The translations under genes and the position numbers were made by a program. 64,000 nt of DNA from Hyalangium versicolor (GTDB taxonomy: Bacteria; Myxococcota; Myxococcia; Myxococcales; Myxococcaceae). The stretch lies in assembly GCF_020103695.1 (NCBI RefSeq), contig NZ_JAHXBF010000039.1, forward strand, positions 1 through 64,000, given 5' to 3'. Below are positions 20,311 to 28,330 of this stretch, one piece after another. The notes under the pieces are model-generated. The model was given only the letters and a program-made list of their open reading frames with translations, was not told the origin of the DNA and searched no databases. Positions within the stretch are counted from its first letter, which is position 1. The number at the start of each line of letters is the position of its first letter.

Positions 20311-20841
20311 ATGAGCGACGACGGGATGGATTGGCACGAGCTTCCAGGGATGGATCGTCGGACCGCGCTCTGCATGCTGCTTCGAGGCACCTGCGCCCTT
20401 GCGGTGGCCTGCGCTGGCTGCGGCGGGGGGAGCGATCCTCCAGCCGAGCCCTCCGAGCCTGGACCCGAGGAGCCTCCTCAAGGAGATTCCTGCGGCGGTT
20501 CCCCCGGGCGCCCCGAGGAGGGCTGGGTGGAGGTGAAGCTCTCCGACTACCCGGTCCTGCGCGAGCCGGGGGGCTCCGCCGCGGTGCGCATCCCCGAGGT
20601 GTTGCTGGACGTCGTCGTCGTGCATACGCAGGACGGCTGCTACACGGCCATCTGGAGCATCTGCACGCACGGCGCCTGTACCGTGGCGTACGTGCCCCAG
20701 GAGCGCCTCATGGAGTGTCCCTGCCACGGCTCGCGCTTTGGCGAGGACGGGCAGGTGTTGCGTGGCCCCGCCGCCCGTCCACTCTCCGTGTTCCGCACCA
20801 TTCGAGAGGGAGAATCCGTGTGGATCTTCCGGCCGAGGTGA
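20311..20841 (+). CDS. Rieske [2Fe-2S] exported (lipo)protein
   Basis: The frame encodes 176 residues from ATG 20311; a GTG at 20302, immediately after the metE stop, would add three. The N-terminus has MDRRTAL followed by a hydrophobic stretch ending in Cys (ALAVACAGC), which suggests Tat-type export with a lipoprotein or signal-peptidase cut. A Pro/Glu/Gly linker leads to a Rieske domain (about 75-176). Cluster ligands are CTHGAC (Cys118, His120) and CPCHGSRF (Cys136, His139), followed by GPAARPL. A single-domain periplasmic Rieske protein usually carries electrons to a respiratory or oxidoreductase partner; none is encoded nearby. It is probably co-transcribed with metE by position only. 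Confidence 0.85.
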   Translation: MSDDGMDWHELPGMDRRTALCMLLRGTCALAVACAGCGGGSDPPAEPSEPGPEEPPQGDSCGGSPGRPEEGWVEVKLSDYPVLREPGGSAAVRIPEVLLDVVVVHTQDGCYTAIWSICTHGACTVAYVPQERLMECPCHGSRFGEDGQVLRGPAARPLSVFRTIREGESVWIFRPR

Positions 20842-20845
20842 GAGG

Positions 20846-20876
20846 ACCCACTGCCAGCGCTGGGTTCGAGTTTTTT
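20846..20876 (+). terminator. intrinsic terminator after the Rieske gene
   Basis: ACCCA (20846-20850) and TGGGT (20861-20865) flank an inner CAGCGCTG palindrome and are followed by a TTTTTT run (20871-20876). It sits between the ends of the convergent Rieske gene and the Cys-rich protein gene. Confidence 0.5.
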
Positions 20877-20897
20877 CTGACTCCGCGTCGTCCCTGC

Positions 20898-21815
20898 TCA
20901 ATTGGCCATCGTCTCATCCCAGTAAATGGGCTGGCACGAGTAGGGCCTGTCCTTCCCACGGCGGCTACAGTGATAGCCTTCTCCGCATACATCTGGGGCA
21001 TGAGGATCACAGGCGAGCAGGCAGTGCCAACCGTCGCAGACCTTGCCAGCGCCACAGGGCGGCAGGCCGTCGCCACACTCCTCGACACACTCCATCCACA
21101 CCATGCCGGGATGCGGTGAGTCGTAGCGTGCGTCGCATTGGCGGCCATCAGGGCAGGGGGTCTGCTGGCACTGGGGACCATAGACCTTCGCGCATACGGA
21201 AGCGCCTTCACTGAAGGCGATGCACTGCTGACCCGAGAGACACCCGCGCATCTTGCACGTGGGCAGGCAAGCGGGTTGGGGGACCGTGTCCGCGCAGAAG
21301 AAGCCCTCGGGACACCCCTGGCTGTCGTCCAGGCGGCAGGGCCGGGCACACCACTTCTCCTCACGGCCACTGCACAGCCACTGAGCAGCGCAGGTTTCTT
21401 GTTTCACATCTGGAAGGTTGACGCAGGTCTCCCCTTCATTGCGGAATCCCACAGGGACACAGCGGCGGACCTGGGGCTCGTCTCCCCAGGTAGCAAGACG
21501 TCGGCAGACCTCGTCTTCCAGGCACTGCGCGTCCGTCAGACACTCGCTGTCGACGCAGGTCGCCCGTACGCGGCGGCCGTCGAACAAGCAACCTAGCGGC
21601 GACTCACACTTTTCCTTGCCCGGCCCGCAGAGCTTCCCGTACGTCGTCAACCGCATGTGTTGGTCATGGGTGAGCATGGGACTGACGCGCACCCCCGGTA
21701 GCCCGTCCGCTGGCACCGCTGGCGTGAGCAGTCTCCACAACAGCCCCAGCAGAGGCAGTGACAGGAGCACGCCCGCGAAGAAAGCCCCGAGTTTGTGCCA
21801 GTTTCCCCTCCGCAC
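20898..21815 (-). CDS. Cys-rich exported protein, function unknown
   Basis: The frame encodes 305 residues from GTG 21815, which directly follows the TAG of the upstream lipoprotein gene (GGAGG about 10 nt before). A membrane segment at about 10-32 serves as signal anchor or uncleaved signal. The rest contains more than 25 Cys in short modules of the type CLTDAQCLEDEVC, CPEGFFCADT, CPDGRQC and CGEGYHC, which resemble the small disulfide modules seen in many myxobacterial secreted proteins. No enzyme motif is visible. Tight coupling with the small lipoprotein suggests a shared envelope role. Confidence 0.75.
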   Translation of the reverse strand: MRRGNWHKLGAFFAGVLLSLPLLGLLWRLLTPAVPADGLPGVRVSPMLTHDQHMRLTTYGKLCGPGKEKCESPLGCLFDGRRVRATCVDSECLTDAQCLEDEVCRRLATWGDEPQVRRCVPVGFRNEGETCVNLPDVKQETCAAQWLCSGREEKWCARPCRLDDSQGCPEGFFCADTVPQPACLPTCKMRGCLSGQQCIAFSEGASVCAKVYGPQCQQTPCPDGRQCDARYDSPHPGMVWMECVEECGDGLPPCGAGKVCDGWHCLLACDPHAPDVCGEGYHCSRRGKDRPYSCQPIYWDETMAN

Positions 21816-22037
21816 CTACGGAGGTCCTCCACACTCAAGACACGCGAGCGAGTTCTCCTTGCCAGGCGCGCAGGCCCGATCGAGTTCATCGCGCGTACAG
21901 CGCTTGATGATGATGATCTGTTCCCGCGAATCCTTGTGGACAGTCTTGGAAATGCGGCCGTCCTTGCCGAATTCCGAGGGGCAGCCGGTCGTTGTCATGC
22001 CTGAAAGTACGAGCACTCCCAGCCAGAGCCAACGCAT
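21816..22037 (-). CDS. small lipoprotein, function unknown
   Basis: The frame encodes 73 residues. The start at 22037 is preceded by GGGAGGGA. The type II signal peptide (RWLWLGVLVLSGMTTTGC) gives Cys19 as the lipidated residue. The mature part is short and charged, with three further Cys (KRCTRDELDRACAPG and LACLECGG). Its stop codon abuts the GTG start of the Cys-rich protein gene, so the two form an operon. Confidence 0.7.
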   Translation of the reverse strand: MRWLWLGVLVLSGMTTTGCPSEFGKDGRISKTVHKDSREQIIIIKRCTRDELDRACAPGKENSLACLECGGPP

Positions 22038-22188
22038 CAGTCCCTCCCGCGAAGGACCATCGATGCTACCAGCGCGGCTTGCCCATCGTCCACGCTGCAG
22101 CAGGCAGGAAGCTTCCGACGCGCGGGCTTGATACGGGAGGGCATGGTTTTCCCCAAGATCAACTAGCGTGTCTGAAGGGTTTACAGCC

Positions 22189-24255
22189 TCACTCGGGTGA
22201 AGCTCTGCCATTTCGGCCGCCCACGGAGTGCCGGGGGAGCCGCACCATGAACGTGGTCCCTTCCTCCGCGTTCGAGCGCACCTCGATGGTGCCGCCATGG
22301 GCCTGAACAATCTGATGGACGATGTAGAGCCCCAGTCGCAGTCCGGAGGGGGAGCGGCGCTCCTCCTCGGCGCCCCGTCGGAACGGCTCGAACAGGTGAG
22401 GGATGCTGTCCGCCGGGATGGGCGCTCCTTCGTTGTGGACCTCGATGCACAAGGTGTCGCCCTCGTCTCGCAATGTGAACTCCACGGGAGTCCCCTCGGA
22501 GCTGTAGTCGAGCGCGTTCTTGCCGAGATTGCCCGCGAGCTGGGCGAGCCGGTCCGGATCCCACTCGCCCTGGAAATCGCCCTCGGCCTCGAGCCGTAGC
22601 TGGCGCTCGGGGTGGCTCGACTCCAACTCGTCCAGACAATGCCGGCAGATGTCGCGCAGGTTGGCCGGCCGGGACGTGATGGGAATGCCGCCTCCCAGTC
22701 GCCCGCGTGTGAAGTCCAGCAGGTCCGCGATCATCCGCACCATGCGCTCGGCGCTCCTGACGATGCGCTGGGTGGCGCGCAGCGGTCGCGCGCCCAGGCT
22801 CTCGTCATCGCGAAGGACGGTGGCCGAGGTGAGGATGGCGCTCAGCGGGTTGCGCAGGTCATGGCTGACGATGCCAAGGAAGCGCTCACGGAACTCCGCC
22901 GCCCGGCGCACGTCCTCTTCGGCCTTCTTGCGATCGGTGATGTCCAGGATCGTCACCACCGCGGCTTGGATGGTCCCATCGGGGGCATGCACCGGAGCCG
23001 CTTTCTGGAGCGTGAACCGAAAGGTGCCGTCGCTGCGCTGGATGAGGATCTCCTCGCCAGCCACCTTCTCCCCCTTCACCAGGGCCCGCGCGATGGGCCA
23101 TTCCTCGGGAGCGTACGGGCGCCCATCGAGGTGAAAGCCCTGATAGTGCTGGTACTCGGAGATGGTGGCGGAGGCAAAGAACGGTCGCCCCCAGATGCGC
23201 TCGAACTCCGTGTTGCCCATGACCAGTCTGCCGGAGGGAGCCTCCGCGATGGCGACCCCGACGGGGAGCTGCTGGACCATGGCTTCGAGGTGCGAGCGTG
23301 CCTCCTGGGCTTCTCCCCGTGCCGCGCGCTCACGGGCGACCAACTGGGCGTGCGAGATGAGCACCGCGGCGCGATGGACCATGGTCCGGATGACGAGCTT
23401 GTCGGAGGAGGAGAACTCGAACGCCGTGCGGGAGCCCACCTGCGCCACTCCGATGAGTGTTTCTCCCTCCATGAGGGGGACTCCATAGAGGGCTCGCGTC
23501 CCATTCCTGCGGAGCGCCGCGCTCATGACGACCGGGTCGTGTGCCGCGTCGTGAAGCTCCAGGGGCCTCTGCTCCACCGCGACCCTTCCCGCAAAACCTT
23601 CCCCAAACCTCAAGCAGAACCCCGAGGACACATCCTCCTCGGTCCCTACGCTGGCTTTCAGCCGGAAGAGTTCTCCCTCGCGCAGAAAGATGGCCGCGCT
23701 GTCTATCGAGGCGGTGGTCTCCAGCAAGACACGCAGCATCTTGGACAGGAGCACGTCCACGTCCGAGGACACCAGGCCCTCCTCCGCGATGCGATCCAGC
23801 GCCACGAGCGTCCGCTCGCGGGCCTTTGTGTAGCGGGAGACAGAAAGGCGGATGGCCTCATCGATGGCACGGTTGAAGCGCTCCGCTTCCTCCAGAGGCA
23901 TCTCCGCGGCGTTCTGCTCACGGTAGAGCCGCAGCACACAGGCGCGAAGCAGGATGTATTCCGTCGTCACGTCCCCCAGCTCAAAGCCCTCGTCCAGCCG
24001 GTCGAGCGCATGGAGCTCGGGCGTTGCGTTCATGCTTACCCGCTCGCCCGTGTGAGCCGTCTCGGTCACGGCTGCGACGCACTCGAGCACCTGCGGCATG
24101 TGGTCGATGAGCCGGGGCTTGGAGAGGGGACTTGCCGCGGGCAGGGTGCGGACCAGGTGTTCCCATCGAGCCAGAATGTCCGGGAGGCGTTGACGGATGA
24201 AGTCGGACAGTCGGAGGCGTATGGGCTCGCCAGCTTGGGTGTCCTCGGGCATCAC
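22189..24255 (-). CDS. sensor histidine kinase with RsbRD-like, GAF and PAS domains
   Basis: The frame encodes 688 residues with no membrane segment, so it is a cytoplasmic sensor. Domains in order are an RsbRD/RsbU-N-like four-helix domain (about 15-155), GAF (about 175-325; YGVPLMEGETLIGVAQVG), PAS with PAC (about 335-455; VVTILDITDRKKAEED), HisKA with His465 (GIVSHDLRNPLSAILT), and HATPase (about 565-680; NLGKNALDYS as N-box, then EVHNEGAPIP and RLGLYIVHQI). G1 has NEG where most kinases have DTG or DNG, a tolerated variant. No response regulator lies next to it. The RsbRD-like start is common in myxobacterial kinases acting with phospho-signalling networks. Confidence 0.88.
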   Translation of the reverse strand: MMPEDTQAGEPIRLRLSDFIRQRLPDILARWEHLVRTLPAASPLSKPRLIDHMPQVLECVAAVTETAHTGERVSMNATPELHALDRLDEGFELGDVTTEYILLRACVLRLYREQNAAEMPLEEAERFNRAIDEAIRLSVSRYTKARERTLVALDRIAEEGLVSSDVDVLLSKMLRVLLETTASIDSAAIFLREGELFRLKASVGTEEDVSSGFCLRFGEGFAGRVAVEQRPLELHDAAHDPVVMSAALRRNGTRALYGVPLMEGETLIGVAQVGSRTAFEFSSSDKLVIRTMVHRAAVLISHAQLVARERAARGEAQEARSHLEAMVQQLPVGVAIAEAPSGRLVMGNTEFERIWGRPFFASATISEYQHYQGFHLDGRPYAPEEWPIARALVKGEKVAGEEILIQRSDGTFRFTLQKAAPVHAPDGTIQAAVVTILDITDRKKAEEDVRRAAEFRERFLGIVSHDLRNPLSAILTSATVLRDDESLGARPLRATQRIVRSAERMVRMIADLLDFTRGRLGGGIPITSRPANLRDICRHCLDELESSHPERQLRLEAEGDFQGEWDPDRLAQLAGNLGKNALDYSSEGTPVEFTLRDEGDTLCIEVHNEGAPIPADSIPHLFEPFRRGAEEERRSPSGLRLGLYIVHQIVQAHGGTIEVRSNAEEGTTFMVRLPRHSVGGRNGRASPE

Positions 24256-24408
24256 CGATAATGTGTGGATGCTCCTTGGAGCCGGCGAGGCACGGCGCCT
24301 GTACGACCGCTCGGCTCCACGTGTGCTCCAGCGCCAGGCCGCGCACGCTTGCCCGCTGCCGCAGCCCGTGCCTGCTCCATGCCACCACGCCGGTGGCCTG
24401 GGAACTGA

Positions 24409-24699
24409 TTAGAGCTTGCTCCAGCAGACGCTGTACGCGCTCCGGCCGCAATGACTGTCGGCGTACGCACGGCAGTCGCCGTAGGGCACGTCGCCGTAGC
24501 CGGCGAAGTAGTGCGTGGTCTGCGACGAGGTGCACCGGTAGGTACAATAACGGGCACCCGAGTCCCAGCCTTCACAGAGGGCTTGGTTCGTCGTGCCAAT
24601 CTCTTGCTCGGAGGTCTCGCTCTCCTCGGAGATGGGGCCGCCGCAGGCGGAGAGGAGGGCACCGAACGCCAGGCTCATCATCAGGGTTTTCAGCTTCAA
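24409..24699 (-). CDS. small Cys-rich lipoprotein (tandem pair, copy 2)
   Basis: The frame encodes 96 residues. The signal peptide MKLKTLMMSLAFGALLSAC gives Cys19, followed by GGPISEESETSEQEIGTTNQ. The mature domain has six Cys (CEGW, YCTYRC, DCRAY, HCGRS, VCWSKL), probably three disulfides. It is a paralogue of the next gene upstream (24775-25059), with almost identical signal-peptide DNA and the same Cys spacing. A role as a small secreted or surface protein is inferred; no known family comes to mind. Confidence 0.75.
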   Translation of the reverse strand: MKLKTLMMSLAFGALLSACGGPISEESETSEQEIGTTNQALCEGWDSGARYCTYRCTSSQTTHYFAGYGDVPYGDCRAYADSHCGRSAYSVCWSKL

Positions 24700-24774
24700 G
24701 GGAATGCCTTTCTAAAGGGAGGTGAGCTTCAAAGGGGGAGGGTGGCGCCTTACAGCCTGGGCCGCCGGAGGGTG

Positions 24775-25059
24775 CTACTTGCTCCAGCAGACGGAGACCG
24801 CGTTGCCCTTGCAGAAGTCGTTCGCGTACGCCGTGCACCCGCCATAGGTCACGGTGCCGGTGGCGTAGATCCACATGCCATTGGAACTGCACTTCCAGGT
24901 ACAACGGCGCCCGCCAGCTTCCCAACCCTCACAGACGCCCTGCTCGGTGGCACCGATCTCATCCGCCGAGTTGTCCAGGTTCTCCTCGGAGATGGGGCCG
25001 CCGCAGGCGGCAAGGAGAGCACCGAACGCCAGGCTCATCATCACGGTCTTTAGCTTCAA
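24775..25059 (-). CDS. small Cys-rich lipoprotein (tandem pair, copy 1)
   Basis: The frame encodes 94 residues and is a tandem paralogue of the gene at 24409. The signal peptide MKLKTVMMSLAFGALLAAC has Cys19 as lipid anchor. GGPISEEN, an acidic linker (LDNSADEIGATEQ) and a six-Cys domain follow (CEGWEAGGRRCTWKC ... GGCTAYANDFCKG ... VCWSK). Signal-peptide DNA (about 24990-25059) nearly matches 24630-24699, while the mature part has diverged, so duplication was followed by change in the exposed domain. Upstream (25100-25180) is an unusually AT-rich stretch that may hold its promoter. Confidence 0.75.
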   Translation of the reverse strand: MKLKTVMMSLAFGALLAACGGPISEENLDNSADEIGATEQGVCEGWEAGGRRCTWKCSSNGMWIYATGTVTYGGCTAYANDFCKGNAVSVCWSK

Positions 25060-25279
25060 GGCGAGAGACTCCAGGGTAAGTGCCGGCGACGCGCCGACAT
25101 CGAGCTGTTGTCTCTTTGCAGTTTTTCTGGATCTTTGTCGATTGGCGGTTTGGTCTTTTTTTGATGCTTAGGCGGCTATTTCCTGGATGCGCCGCGTCGA
25201 ACGGCGGATTGCCAGCACCGCCGGTATGGACTGCGTCCACTGCCGGTAGACGGCATGCCGTGCCATGGGGGTGGTGCTC

Positions 25280-28200
25280 TCAGGCGGCTCGTCCACGCCT
25301 TCGCGTCAACCGGTCCAGCTCCAGGTAGACGACGGGGGTGGTGAACAGCGTGAGGAGCTGGGACAGGAGCAGCCCGCCCACGATGGCGATGCCGAGCGGC
25401 CGCCGGAGCTCCGAGCCGGTGCCCTGGCCCAGCACGAGCGGGAGTCCTCCGAGGATGGCCGCCATCGTGGTCATGAGGATGGGCCGGAACCGCACCAGGC
25501 AGGCCCCATGGATGGCCTCGCGAGCCGAGAGCCCCTGGCTGCGCTCGGCCTCCAGTGCGAAGTCCACCATCAGGATGCCGTTCTTCTTCACGATGCCGAT
25601 CAGCAGGATGATGCCGATGAGCGCGATGATGCTCAGCTCCATCTGGAAGAGCCGCAGCGCGAGCAGCGCTCCCACCCCCGCCGAGGGCAGGGTGGAGAGG
25701 ATCGTCAGCGGGTGCACGTAGCTCTCATAGAGGATTCCGAGCACCACGTAGACGGCGAGCAGCGCGGCGAGGATCAGCAGGGGCTCGCTGGCGAGCGATT
25801 CCTGGAAGGCCTGAGCGGTGCCCTGGAAGCTGGCGCTCACGCTCGCCGGGAGGCCGATCTCCAGCTGGGCCCGCCGGATGGCCGCCACCGCCTCCCCAAG
25901 CGCCACGTCCGGGGCGAGATTGAACGAGAGCGTCACTGCGGGGAACTGGCCCTGGTGATTCACCGAGAGCAGTGTCTGCTCGGGCCGGAAGCGCACGACC
26001 GAGGTGAGCGGCACGGGAGCGCCTGTCGGCGGCCGTACATAGAGCCGGTCGAGCGTGTCGGGATGGGCGCCGACCCGGGGGTCGAGCTCCAGCACCACGC
26101 GGTAGAGGTTGGTGGGGGTGAAGAGCGTGGAGACCTGACGCTGACCGAACGCGTCGTAGAGCGTCTGGTCGATGAGCGCGGGGGTGATGCCGAGCCGGGC
26201 CGCCGTGTCGCGATCGATCGTCCCCGAGAGCCTCAGCCCTTGTGTCTGCTGGTCGCTCGCGAGGTCTCTCAGCTGCGGCAGGGTCCGGAGCTTCTCGAGC
26301 ATGCGAGGCGCCCAGTCCTGCAGCTCCTGGAGGTTCTCGTCCTGGAGTGCGTACTGGTACTGCGTCCGGGATTGGCGGCCGCCCATGCGCACGTCCTGGA
26401 CTGACTGGAGGAAGACCTGGATGCCCGGGATGCGCGAGAGCTGGCCGCGAAGCTCGCCAATCACCTGGTCCGCGCTCTGGTGGCGCTGGTTGCGTGGCTT
26501 CAGCTCGATGAAGGCGTTGCCTGTGTTCAGGGTGCCCCCGCCGATGAAGGAGGTGGAGTGGCTCACGGCTGGGTGGCGGTGGATGATCTCGTTGGCCGCC
26601 TGCTGGCGCTCCAGCATCGCCGGGAAGGAGATGTCCTGGGGGCCGTCCGAGATGCTGGTGAGGAAGCCCGTGTCCTGCTGCGGAAAGAGCCCCTTGGGCA
26701 CCGCCACATAGAGGTAGAGGTTGAAGGCAATCGTCGCTCCCAGCACCAGCAGGGTCGCCTTGGGGTGGCGGAGCACGGCCCCCAGCGCCCGGTCGTAGGC
26801 GTGCAGCAGGCGTTGGAAGAGGCCCCCGGAGCGATCCTTCTCCGCCGCCCTGGGCCGGCGCAGCATCCGCGAGGCCAGCATGGGCGTGAGTGTGAGCGAC
26901 ACCAGCGCGGAGACGATGATGGCCACGCTCAGGGTTACCGCGAACTCCCGGAAGAGGCGCCCGACGATGCCGCCCATGAGCAGCAGGGGAATGAAGACGG
27001 CGAGCAGCGACACGGTGATGGAGATGATGGTGAAGCCGATCTGCCTCGTCCCCCGAAGCGCGGCTTCGATGGGAGGGACGCCCTCCTCGACGGAGCGGGC
27101 GATGTTCTCGGTGACGACGATGGCGTCGTCGATCACGAAGCCCGTGGAGATGGTGAGCGCCATCAGCGACAAGTTGTCGATGCTGTAGCCGCACAGGAAC
27201 ATCACCCCGAAGGTCCCGATCAGCGACAGAGGTACGGAGACGCTGGGGATGGCCGTGGCCCGCCCGCTGCGCAGGAAGGCGAACACCACCAGGACCACCA
27301 ACACCACGCTGAGCACCAGCGAGCGCTTCACGTCGGCGACCGAAGCTCGGATGGTGGCGCTGCGGTCCAGCGCCACGTGCACGTCGATGGCCGGAGAGAT
27401 GGAGCCCGACAGCGAGGGTAGCAGTGCCTTCACGCGCTCGATCACGTCGATGATGTTGGCGCCGGGCTGGCGACGGATGATGACCGAGATGGAGCGCTGG
27501 CCGTCCGTCCACGCCGCCACACGCTCGTTCTCCACGCTCTGGAAGGCTCGTCCCACGTCGCGCAGGCGCACCGGCGCGCCGCCGTGCCAGGCGAGGATGA
27601 TGTCCTCGTAGCTCGAGGCGTCCAGGAGTTGGTCGTTCGCCGCGAGCACCATCGCCTGCTGGGGACCGTTGATCACCCCCTTGGGCCGATCGACGCTCGC
27701 CTGCGCCAGCGCGGTGCGCACGTCCTCGAGGCCGAGTCCCACGCCCGCGAGCGCGCTGGGATCGACCTGGACACGCACCGCCGGCTGCTGTCCGCCACCG
27801 ACGAAGACCTGCCCCACTCCCGGCACCTGGGCGATCTTGTGCGCGAGGATGTTGTTGGCCGCGTCGTACACCTCGCCCAGCGGCAGCGTGGGCGAGTTCA
27901 TCGAGAGGATGAGAATGGGAGCGTCGGCCGGATTCACCTTGCGGTAGGTGGGGCGGCTCGGCAGGTTGGTGGGGAGATCTCCGCCGGCCGCGTTGATGGC
28001 CGCCTGGACGTCGCGCCCCGCGGCGTCCACGTCCCGGTCCAAGCCGAACTGCAAGGTGATGGAGGTGCTGCCCAGGGTGCTGGTCGAGGTGAGCTCGTTG
28101 AGGCCGGCGATGCGCCCGAAGCGCCTCTCCAGCGGCGTGGCGACGGCCGCTGCCATGGTCTCCGGACTGGCTCCCGGGAGTGAGGCACTCACGTTGATGG

Positions 28201-28330
28201 TAGGAAAGTCGACGCGAGGCAGCGGCGCCACCGGGAGCTGAGTGTAGGCCGCGCTACCGGCCAGCAGGATCGCCGCGGCCAGCAGCGAGGTGGCGATCGG
28301 CCGCCGGATGAAGGGCTCCGAGATGTTCAC
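25280..28330 (-). CDS. RND efflux pump permease (MdtC-like)
   Basis: The frame encodes 1016 residues from GTG 28330, which overlaps the stop of the upstream pump gene by 4 nt. It has the AcrB/MdtB/MdtC architecture: first helix after NISEPFIRRPIATSLL, a large porter domain, helices 2-6 with TGFVIDDAIVVTEN (helix-4 Asp pair for proton relay), a second porter half, and the C-terminal helix bundle (IGIILLIGIVKKNGILMVDF). Two different RND genes in one operon is the mark of heteromeric MdtBC/MuxBC-type pumps that export drugs, bile-salt-like compounds or metal chelates. This is the last gene of the operon. Confidence 0.92.
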   Translation of the reverse strand: MNISEPFIRRPIATSLLAAAILLAGSAAYTQLPVAPLPRVDFPTINVSASLPGASPETMAAAVATPLERRFGRIAGLNELTSTSTLGSTSITLQFGLDRDVDAAGRDVQAAINAAGGDLPTNLPSRPTYRKVNPADAPILILSMNSPTLPLGEVYDAANNILAHKIAQVPGVGQVFVGGGQQPAVRVQVDPSALAGVGLGLEDVRTALAQASVDRPKGVINGPQQAMVLAANDQLLDASSYEDIILAWHGGAPVRLRDVGRAFQSVENERVAAWTDGQRSISVIIRRQPGANIIDVIERVKALLPSLSGSISPAIDVHVALDRSATIRASVADVKRSLVLSVVLVVLVVFAFLRSGRATAIPSVSVPLSLIGTFGVMFLCGYSIDNLSLMALTISTGFVIDDAIVVTENIARSVEEGVPPIEAALRGTRQIGFTIISITVSLLAVFIPLLLMGGIVGRLFREFAVTLSVAIIVSALVSLTLTPMLASRMLRRPRAAEKDRSGGLFQRLLHAYDRALGAVLRHPKATLLVLGATIAFNLYLYVAVPKGLFPQQDTGFLTSISDGPQDISFPAMLERQQAANEIIHRHPAVSHSTSFIGGGTLNTGNAFIELKPRNQRHQSADQVIGELRGQLSRIPGIQVFLQSVQDVRMGGRQSRTQYQYALQDENLQELQDWAPRMLEKLRTLPQLRDLASDQQTQGLRLSGTIDRDTAARLGITPALIDQTLYDAFGQRQVSTLFTPTNLYRVVLELDPRVGAHPDTLDRLYVRPPTGAPVPLTSVVRFRPEQTLLSVNHQGQFPAVTLSFNLAPDVALGEAVAAIRRAQLEIGLPASVSASFQGTAQAFQESLASEPLLILAALLAVYVVLGILYESYVHPLTILSTLPSAGVGALLALRLFQMELSIIALIGIILLIGIVKKNGILMVDFALEAERSQGLSAREAIHGACLVRFRPILMTTMAAILGGLPLVLGQGTGSELRRPLGIAIVGGLLLSQLLTLFTTPVVYLELDRLTRRRGRAA

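Noticed and set aside
22612..24261. 549-codon plus-strand frame
   Set aside because: It is antisense to the RsbRD/GAF/PAS kinase gene and has no recognisable domains.
25725..27512. 595-codon minus-strand frame inside the RND pump gene
   Set aside because: It is a shifted-frame shadow rich in His/Arg/Pro, fully inside a well-supported pump gene.
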